Positions 31,301-39,607 are shown, counted from the stretch's first letter. The stretch: 40,393 bases of DNA from an uncultured Faecalicoccus sp. (GCF_944327125.1 NZ_CALVGO010000008.1:1-40393); one strand, 5' to 3'. The notes: generated by a model from the sequence alone, not told the origin. Numbers and translations: made by a program.

Positions 31301-31939
31301 CTACTGTTTCTTTGCCTTTGAATCCATAGAATTTGTGATAAACACCAATTCTTGAATTGATGATACCACATCTACAACTTTTACGGCAACCCCTTTCGGG
31401 ACAAGAAAATGTTCATGGGTAAAATCAACTAAACCTGTGATTCCACAAGCAACGAGTCGATCCACTGTTTCCTGAATATTGTTAGAAATAGTAAGAATCG
31501 CAATATGACAACCTTCCGGAATTTTTTCTTCCAGCATGGTCATCGGATAAATTTGAACCCCAAACTGTACACCAGCTTTGGATTCATCCATATCAAAAGC
31601 ACAGGCAATTTCCCCTACGACATGGTCCCACTTATTATAGTTCATCAAGGCCCGTCCCAGGTTTCCGGCTCCAACCAGGATGATCTTTTCATCAAAATCA
31701 ACCCCCAGCTGCGCATTGAAAATCTCAATCAAACGATCCACATCATAGCCGTAACCTTGTTTGCCCAGATTTCCCAAAAAAGAGAAATCTCTTCGAATCG
31801 TGGTCGATTCAATATCGACAAACGAAGACAATTCTTTCGACATGATGCGCTGAACACCGTTCTTCTTTAGGCGTCGTAACGCTTTCAAATACAATGGATA
31901 TCTTTGTAAAGTAGCCTTGGGCACTTTTTTTACTGTCAT
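31301..31939 (-). CDS. rex: Rex, redox-sensing transcriptional repressor
   Basis: Rex senses NADH/NAD+ and represses fermentation and respiration genes. The 212 aa contain a winged helix (PKATLQRYPLYLKALRRL, SKELSSFVDIESTTIRRDFS, GKQGYGYDV) and a Rossmann fold (IILVGAGNLGRALMNY), ending in a swapped helix (VVSSIQELVF). ATG 31939 (MTVKKVPKATLQ) follows GGGAG. A near-perfect Rex box covers its own promoter. Genes for fermentation such as pfl are present in the window, though without a clear Rex box. Confidence 0.94.
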   Translation of the reverse strand: MTVKKVPKATLQRYPLYLKALRRLKKNGVQRIMSKELSSFVDIESTTIRRDFSFLGNLGKQGYGYDVDRLIEIFNAQLGVDFDEKIILVGAGNLGRALMNYNKWDHVVGEIACAFDMDESKAGVQFGVQIYPMTMLEEKIPEGCHIAILTISNNIQETVDRLVACGITGLVDFTHEHFLVPKGVAVKVVDVVSSIQELVFITNSMDSKAKKQ

Positions 31940-31958
31940 GATATCAGCTCCCAAACTC

Positions 31959-31987
31959 ATTGTATCACTTTGTGAAGTTCTTAACAA
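31959..31987 (-). promoter_or_regulatory. Promoter of rex with overlapping Rex operator
   Basis: TTGTTA (31987-31982), a 17-bp spacer and TACAAT (31964-31959, in TGATACAAT) form the promoter. The 18-mer TTGTTAAGAACTTCACAA (31987-31970) matches the Rex box TTGTGAA-N4-TTCACAA with one change and covers the -35, indicating autorepression. Confidence 0.75.
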
Positions 31988-31993
31988 ATTATT

Positions 31994-32617
31994 TTAATAA
32001 GATTTCTTTGACTTTCTTTTCATCGCCGACTGATCCAGTTTCACACAAAGTTCATCCAGTTTTGGATACAGTTTTACGATCTGTTTCTCCATCAGCCGCT
32101 CGATCCCTACTTTTTTTCCAAGACCCCAAAGAACCGCATATATCAACATCGTAAAGATCCAACAGGCAAAGAAAGGAACATCTAAGACCAGGACCCCAAA
32201 TACAAGGATCCCGATTGCCACCAGTAAAATGATCAAAAGATAGACACGAAGATACTCTTCCTGCACTTTTTGATAATAATCTTTATGCTGTTCCACAAAT
32301 ACCAAAGCATCGTTCAGCGGATCTTTGGTAAACTCCAGCCGCCCGAATTGATTCTGGAATCGTTTTTCATTTTTATATTTGAGGATCTGCTGCATGCGTA
32401 AAATACAGAAGTACATTCCTTCGTGATTTTCAAACCGCTGGTATTTCTTATAATACAATTCCAGTGTTTTCAAATAGTCATTGTCCGTGAGTTTGGCGCC
32501 AATCATCGTTTCGATCAAAGCGTCCAGTCTTTCGGTCAAAACGTCGGAAAAAATCAGGACATTATCTTTTGAACGACGTTCCAGACCCTTTAGCGCTCCT
32601 AGAAAACGATCAGCCAT
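31994..32617 (-). CDS. Unknown membrane protein with charged flanks
   Basis: This 207-aa protein has a long helical, charged N-terminal half (~1-120). Two close hydrophobic segments follow (VYLLIILLVAIGILVFGVLVL and FFACWIFTMLIYAVLWGLG), then a charged tail ending KRKSKKSY. This is a soluble domain on a hairpin anchor, possibly cytoplasmic on both sides. I do not recognise the family. It is the last gene of the whiA transcription unit and overlaps the TSCPD gene by 8 nt. Confidence 0.75.
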   Translation of the reverse strand: MADRFLGALKGLERRSKDNVLIFSDVLTERLDALIETMIGAKLTDNDYLKTLELYYKKYQRFENHEGMYFCILRMQQILKYKNEKRFQNQFGRLEFTKDPLNDALVFVEQHKDYYQKVQEEYLRVYLLIILLVAIGILVFGVLVLDVPFFACWIFTMLIYAVLWGLGKKVGIERLMEKQIVKLYPKLDELCVKLDQSAMKRKSKKSY

Positions 32618-32864
32618 TGTTCTTCAGATATTCCTTTAAAGCTGACGCGATCTGATCCGGGCATGACGTCTCTTTAAATCCGCAGGTTACCCCTTCCAGT
32701 CGCTGGATCACATCGGATACAGGTTGTCCTTTTAAAAGACGTCCGATTCCCTTTAGATTTCCATTACATCCTCCGATTGCCTCAAAGGATTGGACGATTC
32801 CCTCTTCGATTTCAAAGTGAAACTCACGTGAACATACGCCGTGAGGCTGATAAATAAATGTCAT
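32610..32864 (-). CDS. TSCPD-domain protein (TIGR03905-like)
   Basis: This 84-aa protein, MTFIYQPHGVCSREFHFEIE...FEAIGGCNGNLKGIGRLLKGQ...LEGVTCGFKETSCPDQIASAL, carries four cysteines and the TSCPD motif that names the domain. The domain also ends some B12-dependent ribonucleotide reductases. The function of stand-alone copies is unknown; metal or redox binding is plausible. GGAAGGAAG precedes the ATG at 32864, and longer starts would invade the upstream gene. Confidence 0.85.
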   Translation of the reverse strand: MTFIYQPHGVCSREFHFEIEEGIVQSFEAIGGCNGNLKGIGRLLKGQPVSDVIQRLEGVTCGFKETSCPDQIASALKEYLKNNG

Positions 32865-33361
32865 ACTGTTCTTCCTTTCCATCGTTGTATCAACAGCTGT
32901 GTCAAAAGCCCGATCAGCAGACCGCTGACAATCGACAGCGCCAAAAGTATCGGCAAAAACAGCTGCATAAAGTATTGTTGATAGATCCATGTCACCATCA
33001 AGACCTGGCCGACGCTATGGAACGCTGCCCCAAGAATGCTGATACCAAAGATTGAAAACCATCGCGTCCGGATCCCGATGGACATCATAAGCATGGAACA
33101 CAGAGAACCGCTGAGCGAAAGCCAGAAGGCCACCGAAAATAAAGTCCCCTGTAACAGGCTGGCCAGAAACACCCGCGTCAAGTTCACGGTCCACATGGAA
33201 CCAACACCATATCGTTTCCAGGCAAACAATCCAACTATGTTCGCAAATCCCAGCTTAAATCCCGGAAGGATCCAGGATGTCGGCAAGAAACTCTCAACGA
33301 TCTGTAAAACGATGCCGCAGGCCACCAGAAAGGCCATCTCGATCATTTTGGATGTTTTCAT
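32861..33361 (-). CDS. Gx transporter family membrane protein
   Basis: This 166-aa protein has about five membrane helices: MAFLVACGIVLQIVESFLP, PGFKLGFANIVGLFAWKRYG, NLTRVFLASLLQGTLFS, FGISILGAAFHSVGQVLM and LFLPILLALSIVSGLLIGLL. This is the family once labelled heptaprenyl diphosphate synthase component I and now Gx transporter, an ECF-like substrate-binding membrane protein. It overlaps both neighbours by 4 nt. It regularly sits beside a NusG-II protein, as here. The substrate is unknown. Confidence 0.85.
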   Translation of the reverse strand: MKTSKMIEMAFLVACGIVLQIVESFLPTSWILPGFKLGFANIVGLFAWKRYGVGSMWTVNLTRVFLASLLQGTLFSVAFWLSLSGSLCSMLMMSIGIRTRWFSIFGISILGAAFHSVGQVLMVTWIYQQYFMQLFLPILLALSIVSGLLIGLLTQLLIQRWKGRTV

Positions 33362-33720
33362 TGTATCACCGTATCCTCTTGCGTGTCACCTTCGATTTGA
33401 ACAACGGTCTCATTGGGCAGACAGACGATAGGTGTATTCGGGCTGGAGACAAAGCCCTGCCGGGAACACAGATGGTGCGGACTGTTTTCCTGCGTGACCC
33501 GAATCTTATGATCTTGCACTTCAATGACCACCGCGCCGTTGGTTCCTTCCACCTCATAGGTATCATCCCGGCCAAGATCGATGCTCAACACTTTTTCATT
33601 CTTCACATAAACACTGGCCACATCGGCTTCCGGGGCATTTTTTAAAAGCGGAAAAATCAGAAACAGCGAAAGAGCCATAAGAAACAAGATCAATATCTTA
33701 TCCGCTTTCTTCAACGTCAT
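33358..33720 (-). CDS. NusG domain II-containing membrane-anchored protein
   Basis: This 120-aa protein has one N-terminal membrane segment (KILILFLMALSLFLIFPLL) and an extracellular NusG-II fold: VYVKNEKVLSIDLGRDDTYEVEG, GAVVIEVQDHKIRVTQENSPHHLCSRQGFVSSPNTPIVCLPNETVVQI. The CxxxG...P..CLPN pattern is typical. It forms a pair with the Gx transporter. In some electron-transfer loci similar pairs occur (eetA/eetB-like; from memory and not certain). The ATG overlaps the lipoprotein stop. Confidence 0.85.
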   Translation of the reverse strand: MTLKKADKILILFLMALSLFLIFPLLKNAPEADVASVYVKNEKVLSIDLGRDDTYEVEGTNGAVVIEVQDHKIRVTQENSPHHLCSRQGFVSSPNTPIVCLPNETVVQIEGDTQEDTVIQ

Positions 33721-34250
33721 ACGATCACCGTCACATGAATCGTTCGCTGAGCGGCGTTCCCAAAGCGATCCGAGATACGGAGCGTTACATCCTGTATCCC
33801 TAACTTCGAATTGTCAAAATCGGAAGTGATCGCAAAAGAGACACCGCTTAGATCGCTGGCTTCAATATATTTTGACCAGTCGATGGATTCATTTTGTTTT
33901 ACCGTGACATTCGATTCATAGGATTCGATCGTAGGCGCCTGCGTATCTTTGATCGATATCGCAAAATCGATGTTTGATTTTCCAGTGTCTATTTCAAAGT
34001 CATATTGTCCCACCACCAGATAGTCCAAATTTTTTGAGATAAACCGATTTTCCTTTTTTATAACTCCCGACGTTTTGGCTTCCACGTTCCAGTCATCTGT
34101 CGGATATTGATCGGGGTTTTTAATATACAAAGCTGCATTGGCATAGACATCCTGCCCCAGTTCTACGGTAAAAGTCTGGCGTTCCAACTGAGGTCCGGAA
34201 CATCCGCTCATCAAAAGCAGACACAAAAGCATTGGGATCCATTTACGCAT
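33717..34250 (-). CDS. Lipoprotein with Ig-like (DUF5011-type) domain
   Basis: This 177-aa protein has a lipoprotein signal (MRKWIPMLLCLLLMSGCSG, lipobox LMSGC). The C-terminal half resembles DUF5011/Ig-like repeats (DTQAPTIESYESNVTVKQNESIDWSKYIEASD...DRFGNAAQRTIHVTV). It is exported and attached to the outer face of the membrane. Its role is unknown; binding to wall or to partner proteins is likely. It overlaps whiA by 8 nt and the next gene by 4 nt. Confidence 0.85.
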   Translation of the reverse strand: MRKWIPMLLCLLLMSGCSGPQLERQTFTVELGQDVYANAALYIKNPDQYPTDDWNVEAKTSGVIKKENRFISKNLDYLVVGQYDFEIDTGKSNIDFAISIKDTQAPTIESYESNVTVKQNESIDWSKYIEASDLSGVSFAITSDFDNSKLGIQDVTLRISDRFGNAAQRTIHVTVIV

Positions 34251-35190
34251 TTTCTTCCTCCAAAAACGGTTTGGCGAGTTCCTTGATCTTGCTTAACCGA
34301 TGTTTCATTCCCGACTTGGAAATGATTTCCCCATATTCCAAATAACAATGTTCACAGAGTTCGTTCATACTGGCATCCGGAAACTTTTTTCGAACCTCCA
34401 TCACGTGGCGAATCTTGGGAGAAATCTGTAGTTTTTTTTCATTTTCTTCCAATATTTCAATAAAGCGCAGCTGTTCATGGCCCGCCTTGAGCGCCTTCAT
34501 TTCATTGGCCAGTTCACAATTATCCAGACGCTTCAAATTGTTATAGAAATCACGCTGGATCCGGGAATCCTCAAAATCAAAAAGCGCCTGCGATGCATTG
34601 CACAGCTTAAGAAAATCGGCAATCTTATCTCCGGCCTTCAAATATACGACATAGGCATTCTTTCGCTGAATGACTTTTGCGGGCAGATAAAACCGCTGCA
34701 TCATCTTTTGAATGCTTTGGGCCATTTCCGGTTCATGGGTGCTGATCTCACAATGATAATTCGTCGTTTTGGGATCGTTGATGCTTCCTCCTGCCAGAAA
34801 ACACCCCTGCAGATAACTGCGGGCATTTTTTTCAGAGCGCGTATATTTGGCCGGCGGGCCAAAATGCAGGCCGCTGTCAGTCAGGATCATCAGATCTTCA
34901 AGGATAAACGAAGCTTTTTCATAGATCTGCAGCCGGTATACATTATTCTTTTTCAACTGCATCTTTTTTAAGACCGAAAGTCGTGGATCCACTTGATATA
35001 GCTGCTTCATCAACTGAAAAACGTGTTTGGCAATGGTTGCGTTTTCCACTTGAAAGGAAAGATACATCCCCTGCCAGTTCATATGCAAGGAGGCTCGCAT
35101 CTGCAACAAGGCACAAAGCTGCGCCTTGGCACTGTAATCATCCAAAGCATCATCACAGATCTGTTTTTTGACTTCACTTGTAAATGACAT
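34243..35190 (-). CDS. whiA: WhiA, DNA-binding regulator with homing-endonuclease-like fold
   Basis: This 315-aa protein starts MSFTSEVKKQICDDALDDYS. A degenerate LAGLIDADG fold (ARSYLQGCFLAGGSINDPKT) and a C-terminal helix-turn-helix (PDASMNELCEHCYLEYGEIISKSGMKHRLSKI) follow. In Bacillus it affects cell division and nucleoid segregation. It belongs with rapZ-yvcK upstream, as in most Bacillota. GGAGG lies before the ATG, and a separate extended -10 promoter precedes it. Confidence 0.95.
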   Translation of the reverse strand: MSFTSEVKKQICDDALDDYSAKAQLCALLQMRASLHMNWQGMYLSFQVENATIAKHVFQLMKQLYQVDPRLSVLKKMQLKKNNVYRLQIYEKASFILEDLMILTDSGLHFGPPAKYTRSEKNARSYLQGCFLAGGSINDPKTTNYHCEISTHEPEMAQSIQKMMQRFYLPAKVIQRKNAYVVYLKAGDKIADFLKLCNASQALFDFEDSRIQRDFYNNLKRLDNCELANEMKALKAGHEQLRFIEILEENEKKLQISPKIRHVMEVRKKFPDASMNELCEHCYLEYGEIISKSGMKHRLSKIKELAKPFLEEENA

Positions 35191-35214
35191 GCCGCGCCTC
35201 CTTCAATGTCTGAT

Positions 35215-35223
35215 ATTATATCA
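35215..35223 (-). promoter_or_regulatory. Extended -10 promoter core before whiA
   Basis: TGATATAAT in the 50-bp gap between yvcK and whiA. The -35 is weak (AAGATT, 16 bp upstream). Confidence 0.5.
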
Positions 35224-35240
35224 TGACTGCTTCAAAAATC

Positions 35241-36188
35241 TTAGAGTGTATTCAATATTTCTTCAACCGCATCTTTTACCGCATCTCCATTATGACGAAT
35301 TCGGCCTTTTTCATCAAAATAGATCATATTTCTTTCCCAAATCTGATAATCGTGCTCCTTTTCCTGCACTTTGGTCGGGAACGAATTCATCTTGGCATAG
35401 TTGTCCAGGATCGATTGAGGAATATAGCTCTGATCGACGATCACCAGATCGACCGGATGAGAAAAAGAATGTTTTTCCAGGGCCCGAATATGATCTTCCA
35501 TACTGTATCCATCGGTTTCCCCGGGCTGTGACATCGCATTGCAGAAATAGATATGCGGACATGTTGTATGCTTTATCGCCCTGGAGATTTCTTCAATGAT
35601 CAAATTGGGCAGGATCGAAGTATATAGCGACCCGATCCCATAAATCAGAAGATCGGCATTTTCGATGGCCTGAATCGCCGGCAGATACGGTGTAACCTCT
35701 TTTTGATAGAAAACATGATCGATACTGTTTGAAAGAGTCGGAATGTTTTTTTCTCCCCGCACCAGCGTTCCATCTTTCATCATGGCATAAAGCGTCACAA
35801 TGTCCAAGGTACTTGGCAAGATCGTTCCATTGACATTCAAGACCTTACTGATTGCCTGTATGGCGCCAATAAAAGATCCTGTGATATTCATCAAAGCCAG
35901 GAAAATGAGGTTTCCCAGATTGTGGCCGCCAATATCTTTTTTTCCTTCAAAACGATAATTCATCAGATCGCTGAAAAGATGATCCTCATCGTCTTGAGCC
36001 ATGGCACACAGCACGTGGCGAATATCTCCAACCGCCGGTACATTATATATGTCGCGGATACGTCCTGTACTTCCGCCATCGTCGGCCACGGTCACAATTG
36101 CGGTAATATTGGCATCTGAAATCTTTTTCATCCCCATGAGCATGCTGGACAAACCCGTCCCGCCGCCAATCACAACGATATTTTTCAT
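35241..36188 (-). CDS. yvcK: YvcK/GlmR, UDP-sugar-binding regulator of carbon and wall metabolism
   Basis: The 315 aa have the CofD-like fold: VVIGGGTGLSSMLMGMKKI at the start, TAIVTVADDGGSTGRIRD, VGDIRHVLCAMA, GHNLGNLIFLAL and IYGIGSLYTSILPNLI. Bacillus GlmR binds UDP-GlcNAc and stimulates GlmS, supporting growth on gluconeogenic carbon. The ATG overlaps the rapZ stop, so the two are coupled. Confidence 0.94.
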   Translation of the reverse strand: MKNIVVIGGGTGLSSMLMGMKKISDANITAIVTVADDGGSTGRIRDIYNVPAVGDIRHVLCAMAQDDEDHLFSDLMNYRFEGKKDIGGHNLGNLIFLALMNITGSFIGAIQAISKVLNVNGTILPSTLDIVTLYAMMKDGTLVRGEKNIPTLSNSIDHVFYQKEVTPYLPAIQAIENADLLIYGIGSLYTSILPNLIIEEISRAIKHTTCPHIYFCNAMSQPGETDGYSMEDHIRALEKHSFSHPVDLVIVDQSYIPQSILDNYAKMNSFPTKVQEKEHDYQIWERNMIYFDEKGRIRHNGDAVKDAVEEILNTL

Positions 36189-37042
36189 ACTTCATCCACC
36201 CCAATATCTCTATGCGATTTAAAACAGTGATACTGTTTCTTGTATGTATCATAAGCCCAGTTGCAGATCGATACCGACCGGTGCTGACCGCCGGTGCATC
36301 CGATGGCAACGATCATATGGTTCTTGTTCTGGGCATCGTAATTTAAAAAGACAAAATCCAAGTAACTTTTTAATCGCGCGATAAAATCCTGAGTTTCTTT
36401 TTTGTCCATCACATAGGAATAAACCTCTTCCTGATTCCCGGTTTTATCCCTTAGATCCGGTTCATAAAAAGGATTGGGCAAAAAGCGTACATCAATGACC
36501 ATGTCGGCATCCATAGGAACCCCATGTTTGAAGCCAAAAGACTGAAAAGTGATCGTAAACTGACTTTCTTCCTGTGTTTTGAAACGATGACGGATTCTGG
36601 AAGCCAGGGCAGAAGGCGTCAGTTTGGTCGTATCGATATGGATCATATCCGGTGCGCCTTCCTGGAGCTGATTAAACAGATCCCGTTCCATCTCAATGGC
36701 TTCTTCCAAGGTCGTAGCTTTCTGACTCGTGATCATAGGATGATGCCGGCGTGTAAAGCGATAACGTAAAAGAAGTGCATCATCATTGCAATCTAAAAAC
36801 ACGATAGAAATCGGTACCGCCATATTTTTAAAATAAGTGACAAAGTTTAAATAATCTAAAGCACTGACCGATAAAGCAACGTACTGATAGTTTGTTTCTT
36901 TTTCCAGCAGTTTTTCTAATTCAGGCAATAACTCTTTTGGGAAATTGTCGATACAGTAATATCCCATATCTTCAAGGGCATTCATGGCACTGGATTTTCC
37001 AGCCCCAGACATCCCGGTCACAAGTACAATCTTTTGATTCAT
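36185..37042 (-). CDS. rapZ: RapZ-family nucleotide-binding protein (YvcJ)
   Basis: The product has 285 aa. Walker A is VTGMSGAGKSSAMNALEDMG (start of protein), Walker B-like YVALSVSALD and VFLDCNDDALLLRYRFTRRHHP. The C-terminal domain has FKHGVPMDADMVIDVRFLPNPFY and IGCTGGQHRSVSICNW. In E. coli RapZ guides small-RNA decay controlling GlmS; in Bacillus YvcJ affects competence. The ATG at 37042 follows GGGGGG; the frame extends to 37219 but the rest overlaps the promoter. Confidence 0.93.
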   Translation of the reverse strand: MNQKIVLVTGMSGAGKSSAMNALEDMGYYCIDNFPKELLPELEKLLEKETNYQYVALSVSALDYLNFVTYFKNMAVPISIVFLDCNDDALLLRYRFTRRHHPMITSQKATTLEEAIEMERDLFNQLQEGAPDMIHIDTTKLTPSALASRIRHRFKTQEESQFTITFQSFGFKHGVPMDADMVIDVRFLPNPFYEPDLRDKTGNQEEVYSYVMDKKETQDFIARLKSYLDFVFLNYDAQNKNHMIVAIGCTGGQHRSVSICNWAYDTYKKQYHCFKSHRDIGVDEV

Positions 37043-37062
37043 AAAGATCCCCCCTTTTGTAT

Positions 37063-37071
37063 ATTGTATCA
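37063..37071 (-). promoter_or_regulatory. Extended -10 promoter core before rapZ
   Basis: TGATACAAT on the minus strand (hexamer 37068-37063), 20 nt before the rapZ start. No good -35. Confidence 0.5.
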
Positions 37072-37079
37072 TAAATTGA

Positions 37080-37108
37080 TTGCCCTCTATTTTCCATTCC
37101 CTTAAAAT
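37080..37108 (+). promoter_or_regulatory. Promoter of the HAD-fold gene, 6 nt from the start codon
   Basis: TTGCCC (37080-37085), a 17-bp spacer and TAAAAT (37103-37108). The ATG is at 37115. No ribosome-binding site exists. Confidence 0.45.
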
Positions 37109-37114
37109 ATAAAC

Positions 37115-37639
37115 ATGAAACCAATTATTTTTCTCGATATTGACGGGGTCATAAACCCTCATCGCCCGATACATACGGCACCTGTTGATTACGAACTCAA
37201 TAAAAAGCTGGCTAATCAAAAAAACGATCCCGGTTTTTTAAAATTAAATATCTATTTTACCAATCAAATCTATTACGGTTTTGACAAAACGGCCTGTATT
37301 CTGATTAAGAAACTGATTGAAGAGTTCGATGCGAAGATCGTATTGACCAGCTCATGGCGTCTTCTCTATTCCAAAAAGGATCTATACTATCTCTTTAAGA
37401 TCCTCCATATGGAAAGTGCTTTTATGGATATTACAGAAGATATCATCCCCCGCTACAAAGCCATTGAAGACTATATTCAAAAACATAAGGTCACAGATTA
37501 TATCGTAATCGACGATGCCGATCTTGGTCAGCATTTCGGATTCCATCAAATAAAAACCGTCAATTCCTTTACCCTCGAGGATTTCATCCGAGCTCAAAAT
37601 CTTTTGAAGCTCCAAAAAGAAAAAACAGCCGAATCTTGA
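37115..37639 (+). CDS. HAD-fold protein of the SAK/RNA-repair-associated type
   Basis: This 174-aa protein has IIFLDIDGVINPHRP (nucleophile Asp), IVLTSSWRLLYS (motif II with SSWR) and YIVIDDADLGQHFG (late acidic motif). FLDIDGV plus SSWR and no large cap is the pattern of small HAD domains found in Swiss-army-knife RNA repair proteins and in stand-alone proteins of unknown substrate. Lys between the motifs is not clearly identifiable. It is divergent from rapZ, with a promoter adjacent to the ATG and no ribosome-binding site. Confidence 0.8.
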   Translation: MKPIIFLDIDGVINPHRPIHTAPVDYELNKKLANQKNDPGFLKLNIYFTNQIYYGFDKTACILIKKLIEEFDAKIVLTSSWRLLYSKKDLYYLFKILHMESAFMDITEDIIPRYKAIEDYIQKHKVTDYIVIDDADLGQHFGFHQIKTVNSFTLEDFIRAQNLLKLQKEKTAES

Positions 37640-37708
37640 TTTTTGGGTAAAAGTGGGGATTTAAAGTCAGTTTTGAGCTAAAATTGACTTTTTTTTGTAT
37701 ACTATGGT

Positions 37709-39415
37709 ATGGTTTCATTGATGAAAAAGAAAAAAATGAAAACAATTCGCCCTATTCAAAAGGGAGTCTTCCTGGCAGGCGGTGTATTGGGCTTAACCAT
37801 TCTGGCAGCCGGCGGATATTTTATCTACGATTCTATTCATCCGCAAAAATACATTTATACCCAGGAAAATACCTTATCTGTCAGCATTCCGTATATCGTT
37901 GATGGAGAAGCGGCCGAAAAACAAATGGAGATTCCCCGCGGCACCCGAATCCGTTTGGAAGACCAGGGAACCCAGGAGTCCACTTTCGTATACGAAGGCA
38001 TGGAAATCACTTTGGAAAACCGATACCTCAAGGATTCTTTGGCCGACTGTCTGGACATTGAAGCCATCTATCCCCGGCGCCTTCTCAATCTAAGAGATTC
38101 CAAAGGCGGCGCTTTAACCGATACCGTAGTCAAAAAAGGAGAAAAGCTGAAAGTCACTCGAATCGATGAAGAGGATCTTGATTCCAAAACTGGCGAAATC
38201 AACTGGTATCAGGTAGAAAAAGGAAACAAAAAATACTGGATCAGCGGATACTACATTGAGACCACGAAAAAACTGGCCACGAAAAACTGGAATGACGACA
38301 TCACTTATTCTACATACTGGGATGAATATTTTGGAGAAGGTTACTCGGAAGATGCCTACATTGACCAGGTAGATTATAAACCGACAGTGACCCAAAATTA
38401 CAAGGACAATCCAATATTAGAAAATTGCAACGCCGTTCATGTTTCGTTAGAAAACCTGGTCAAGTACAAAGACTATTTCTTAAGCCTTTCTAAAGAAACC
38501 GACATCAATGCCCTGGTTGTTGAATTGAAGGGAGACATCGGCTATCTATGGTATGAAAGCGAAGTGGTCGAGAATTATCTTGACGATCCTTCCCAAGCGT
38601 TTGTGAACTCGGTCGCGAGCGTAGACGAGCTTGAAGACTTGATCAAAGAGTTCCAGGATGCCGGATACTATATGATAGGACGTATCGTTACGTTCAAGGA
38701 TCAGCTCTTTGCCCTACAGAACCCGGAAGAATCGATTACTGATAAAGAAGACAATCTGATCATGCATAACGATGAATACTGGCCCAGCCCGTATTCCCGC
38801 AAAGCCTGGATGTACAATGTCGATGTTGCCAAAGAGATTGCCGCTTTAGGCATCAATGAAATTCAGTTTGACTATGTGCGTTTCCCAGATGGACTCAGCT
38901 CCAAAATGGATTCCATCGATTTAAAAAACACTTACGATGAAAGCAAGGCTTCCGCTCTTCAAGGTTTCCTGCAATACGCGAAAGAAGAACTGGATCCCTA
39001 TAAGGTCTATGTCGCAGCCGATGTATTTGCCTGGCCTATGGTCGCAGAAGACGATCAGGATATCGGACAGTTTTTCTTAGCCATGGCAAGCACGGTGGAT
39101 ATCATTTCACCAATGCCTTACTCAGATCATTTTTCCAACGGGGCCATGGGAATCGATAATCCTTCCAGCGAACCAGGGAAAGTAATCGAAGAATACAGTA
39201 AGCTGGCTTACAAGGAACTGCAAAGTCTAAAAGAACCGCCAATTTATCGTTCCTGGATCCAGGGATACGGAAATTTGAGCCCCGAAGAAATCAAAGAACA
39301 AATCAAAGGACTCAATGAATCTGGTTTTGAAGGTTATATGGTTTGGTTTGGATTCGGTGTTCCGGATGATCTGGATCAGAACAAAGAAGGTTACATAGAC
39401 AGCGCCATTCAATAG
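37709..39415 (+). CDS. DUF4015-type putative glycoside hydrolase, membrane-anchored
   Basis: The product is 568 aa. An N-terminal helix (GVFLAGGVLGLTILAAGGYFIY) anchors it, with an SH3-like region around ~125-185 (LNLRDSKGGALTDTVVKKGE...WYQVEKGNKKYWISGYYIE). The C-terminal TIM-barrel-like domain has INALVVELKGDIGYLWY, GYYMIGRIVTFKD, AALGINEIQFDYVRFPDG, YVAADVFAWP and ISPMPYSDHF. FDYVRFPDG and the order of motifs match DUF4015 proteins, predicted wall-glycan hydrolases. Candidate acids are the Glu/Asp in NEIQFDYVRFPDG. ATG 37709 lies 5 nt after TATACT; ATG 37721 (MKKKKMKTIR) is the alternative. Neither has a good ribosome-binding site. Confidence 0.82.
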   Translation: MVSLMKKKKMKTIRPIQKGVFLAGGVLGLTILAAGGYFIYDSIHPQKYIYTQENTLSVSIPYIVDGEAAEKQMEIPRGTRIRLEDQGTQESTFVYEGMEITLENRYLKDSLADCLDIEAIYPRRLLNLRDSKGGALTDTVVKKGEKLKVTRIDEEDLDSKTGEINWYQVEKGNKKYWISGYYIETTKKLATKNWNDDITYSTYWDEYFGEGYSEDAYIDQVDYKPTVTQNYKDNPILENCNAVHVSLENLVKYKDYFLSLSKETDINALVVELKGDIGYLWYESEVVENYLDDPSQAFVNSVASVDELEDLIKEFQDAGYYMIGRIVTFKDQLFALQNPEESITDKEDNLIMHNDEYWPSPYSRKAWMYNVDVAKEIAALGINEIQFDYVRFPDGLSSKMDSIDLKNTYDESKASALQGFLQYAKEELDPYKVYVAADVFAWPMVAEDDQDIGQFFLAMASTVDIISPMPYSDHFSNGAMGIDNPSSEPGKVIEEYSKLAYKELQSLKEPPIYRSWIQGYGNLSPEEIKEQIKGLNESGFEGYMVWFGFGVPDDLDQNKEGYIDSAIQ

Positions 39416-39424
39416 ACTCATTAC

Positions 39425-39462
39425 AAGGGTGTGCAACAAACCATGCACACCTTCTTTTTTTT
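39425..39462 (+). terminator. Terminator of the DUF4015 gene
   Basis: AAGGGTGTGCA and TGCACACCTT pair around ACAAACCA, followed by CTTTTTTTT. Confidence 0.85.
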
Positions 39463-39569
39463 GATCAATTTCATCCCTTTCCAATTTGAAACGGAGAAAC
39501 TATTCTCTTCTCTTTTTATTTCCCCTTAAAACCATAGATCCAAAGAATTCTTTGAAATTTCTTATTCTT

Positions 39570-39600
39570 TAAAAAAGCGTGCAGCTTACGCTACACGCTT
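39570..39600 (-). terminator. Terminator of the Cna-B surface protein gene
   Basis: AAGCGTGTAGC and GCTGCACGCTT pair around GTAA, followed by TTTTAAAG on the minus strand. Between 39463 and 39570 I see only AT-rich spacer. Confidence 0.85.
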
Positions 39601-39607
39601 GAAATGG

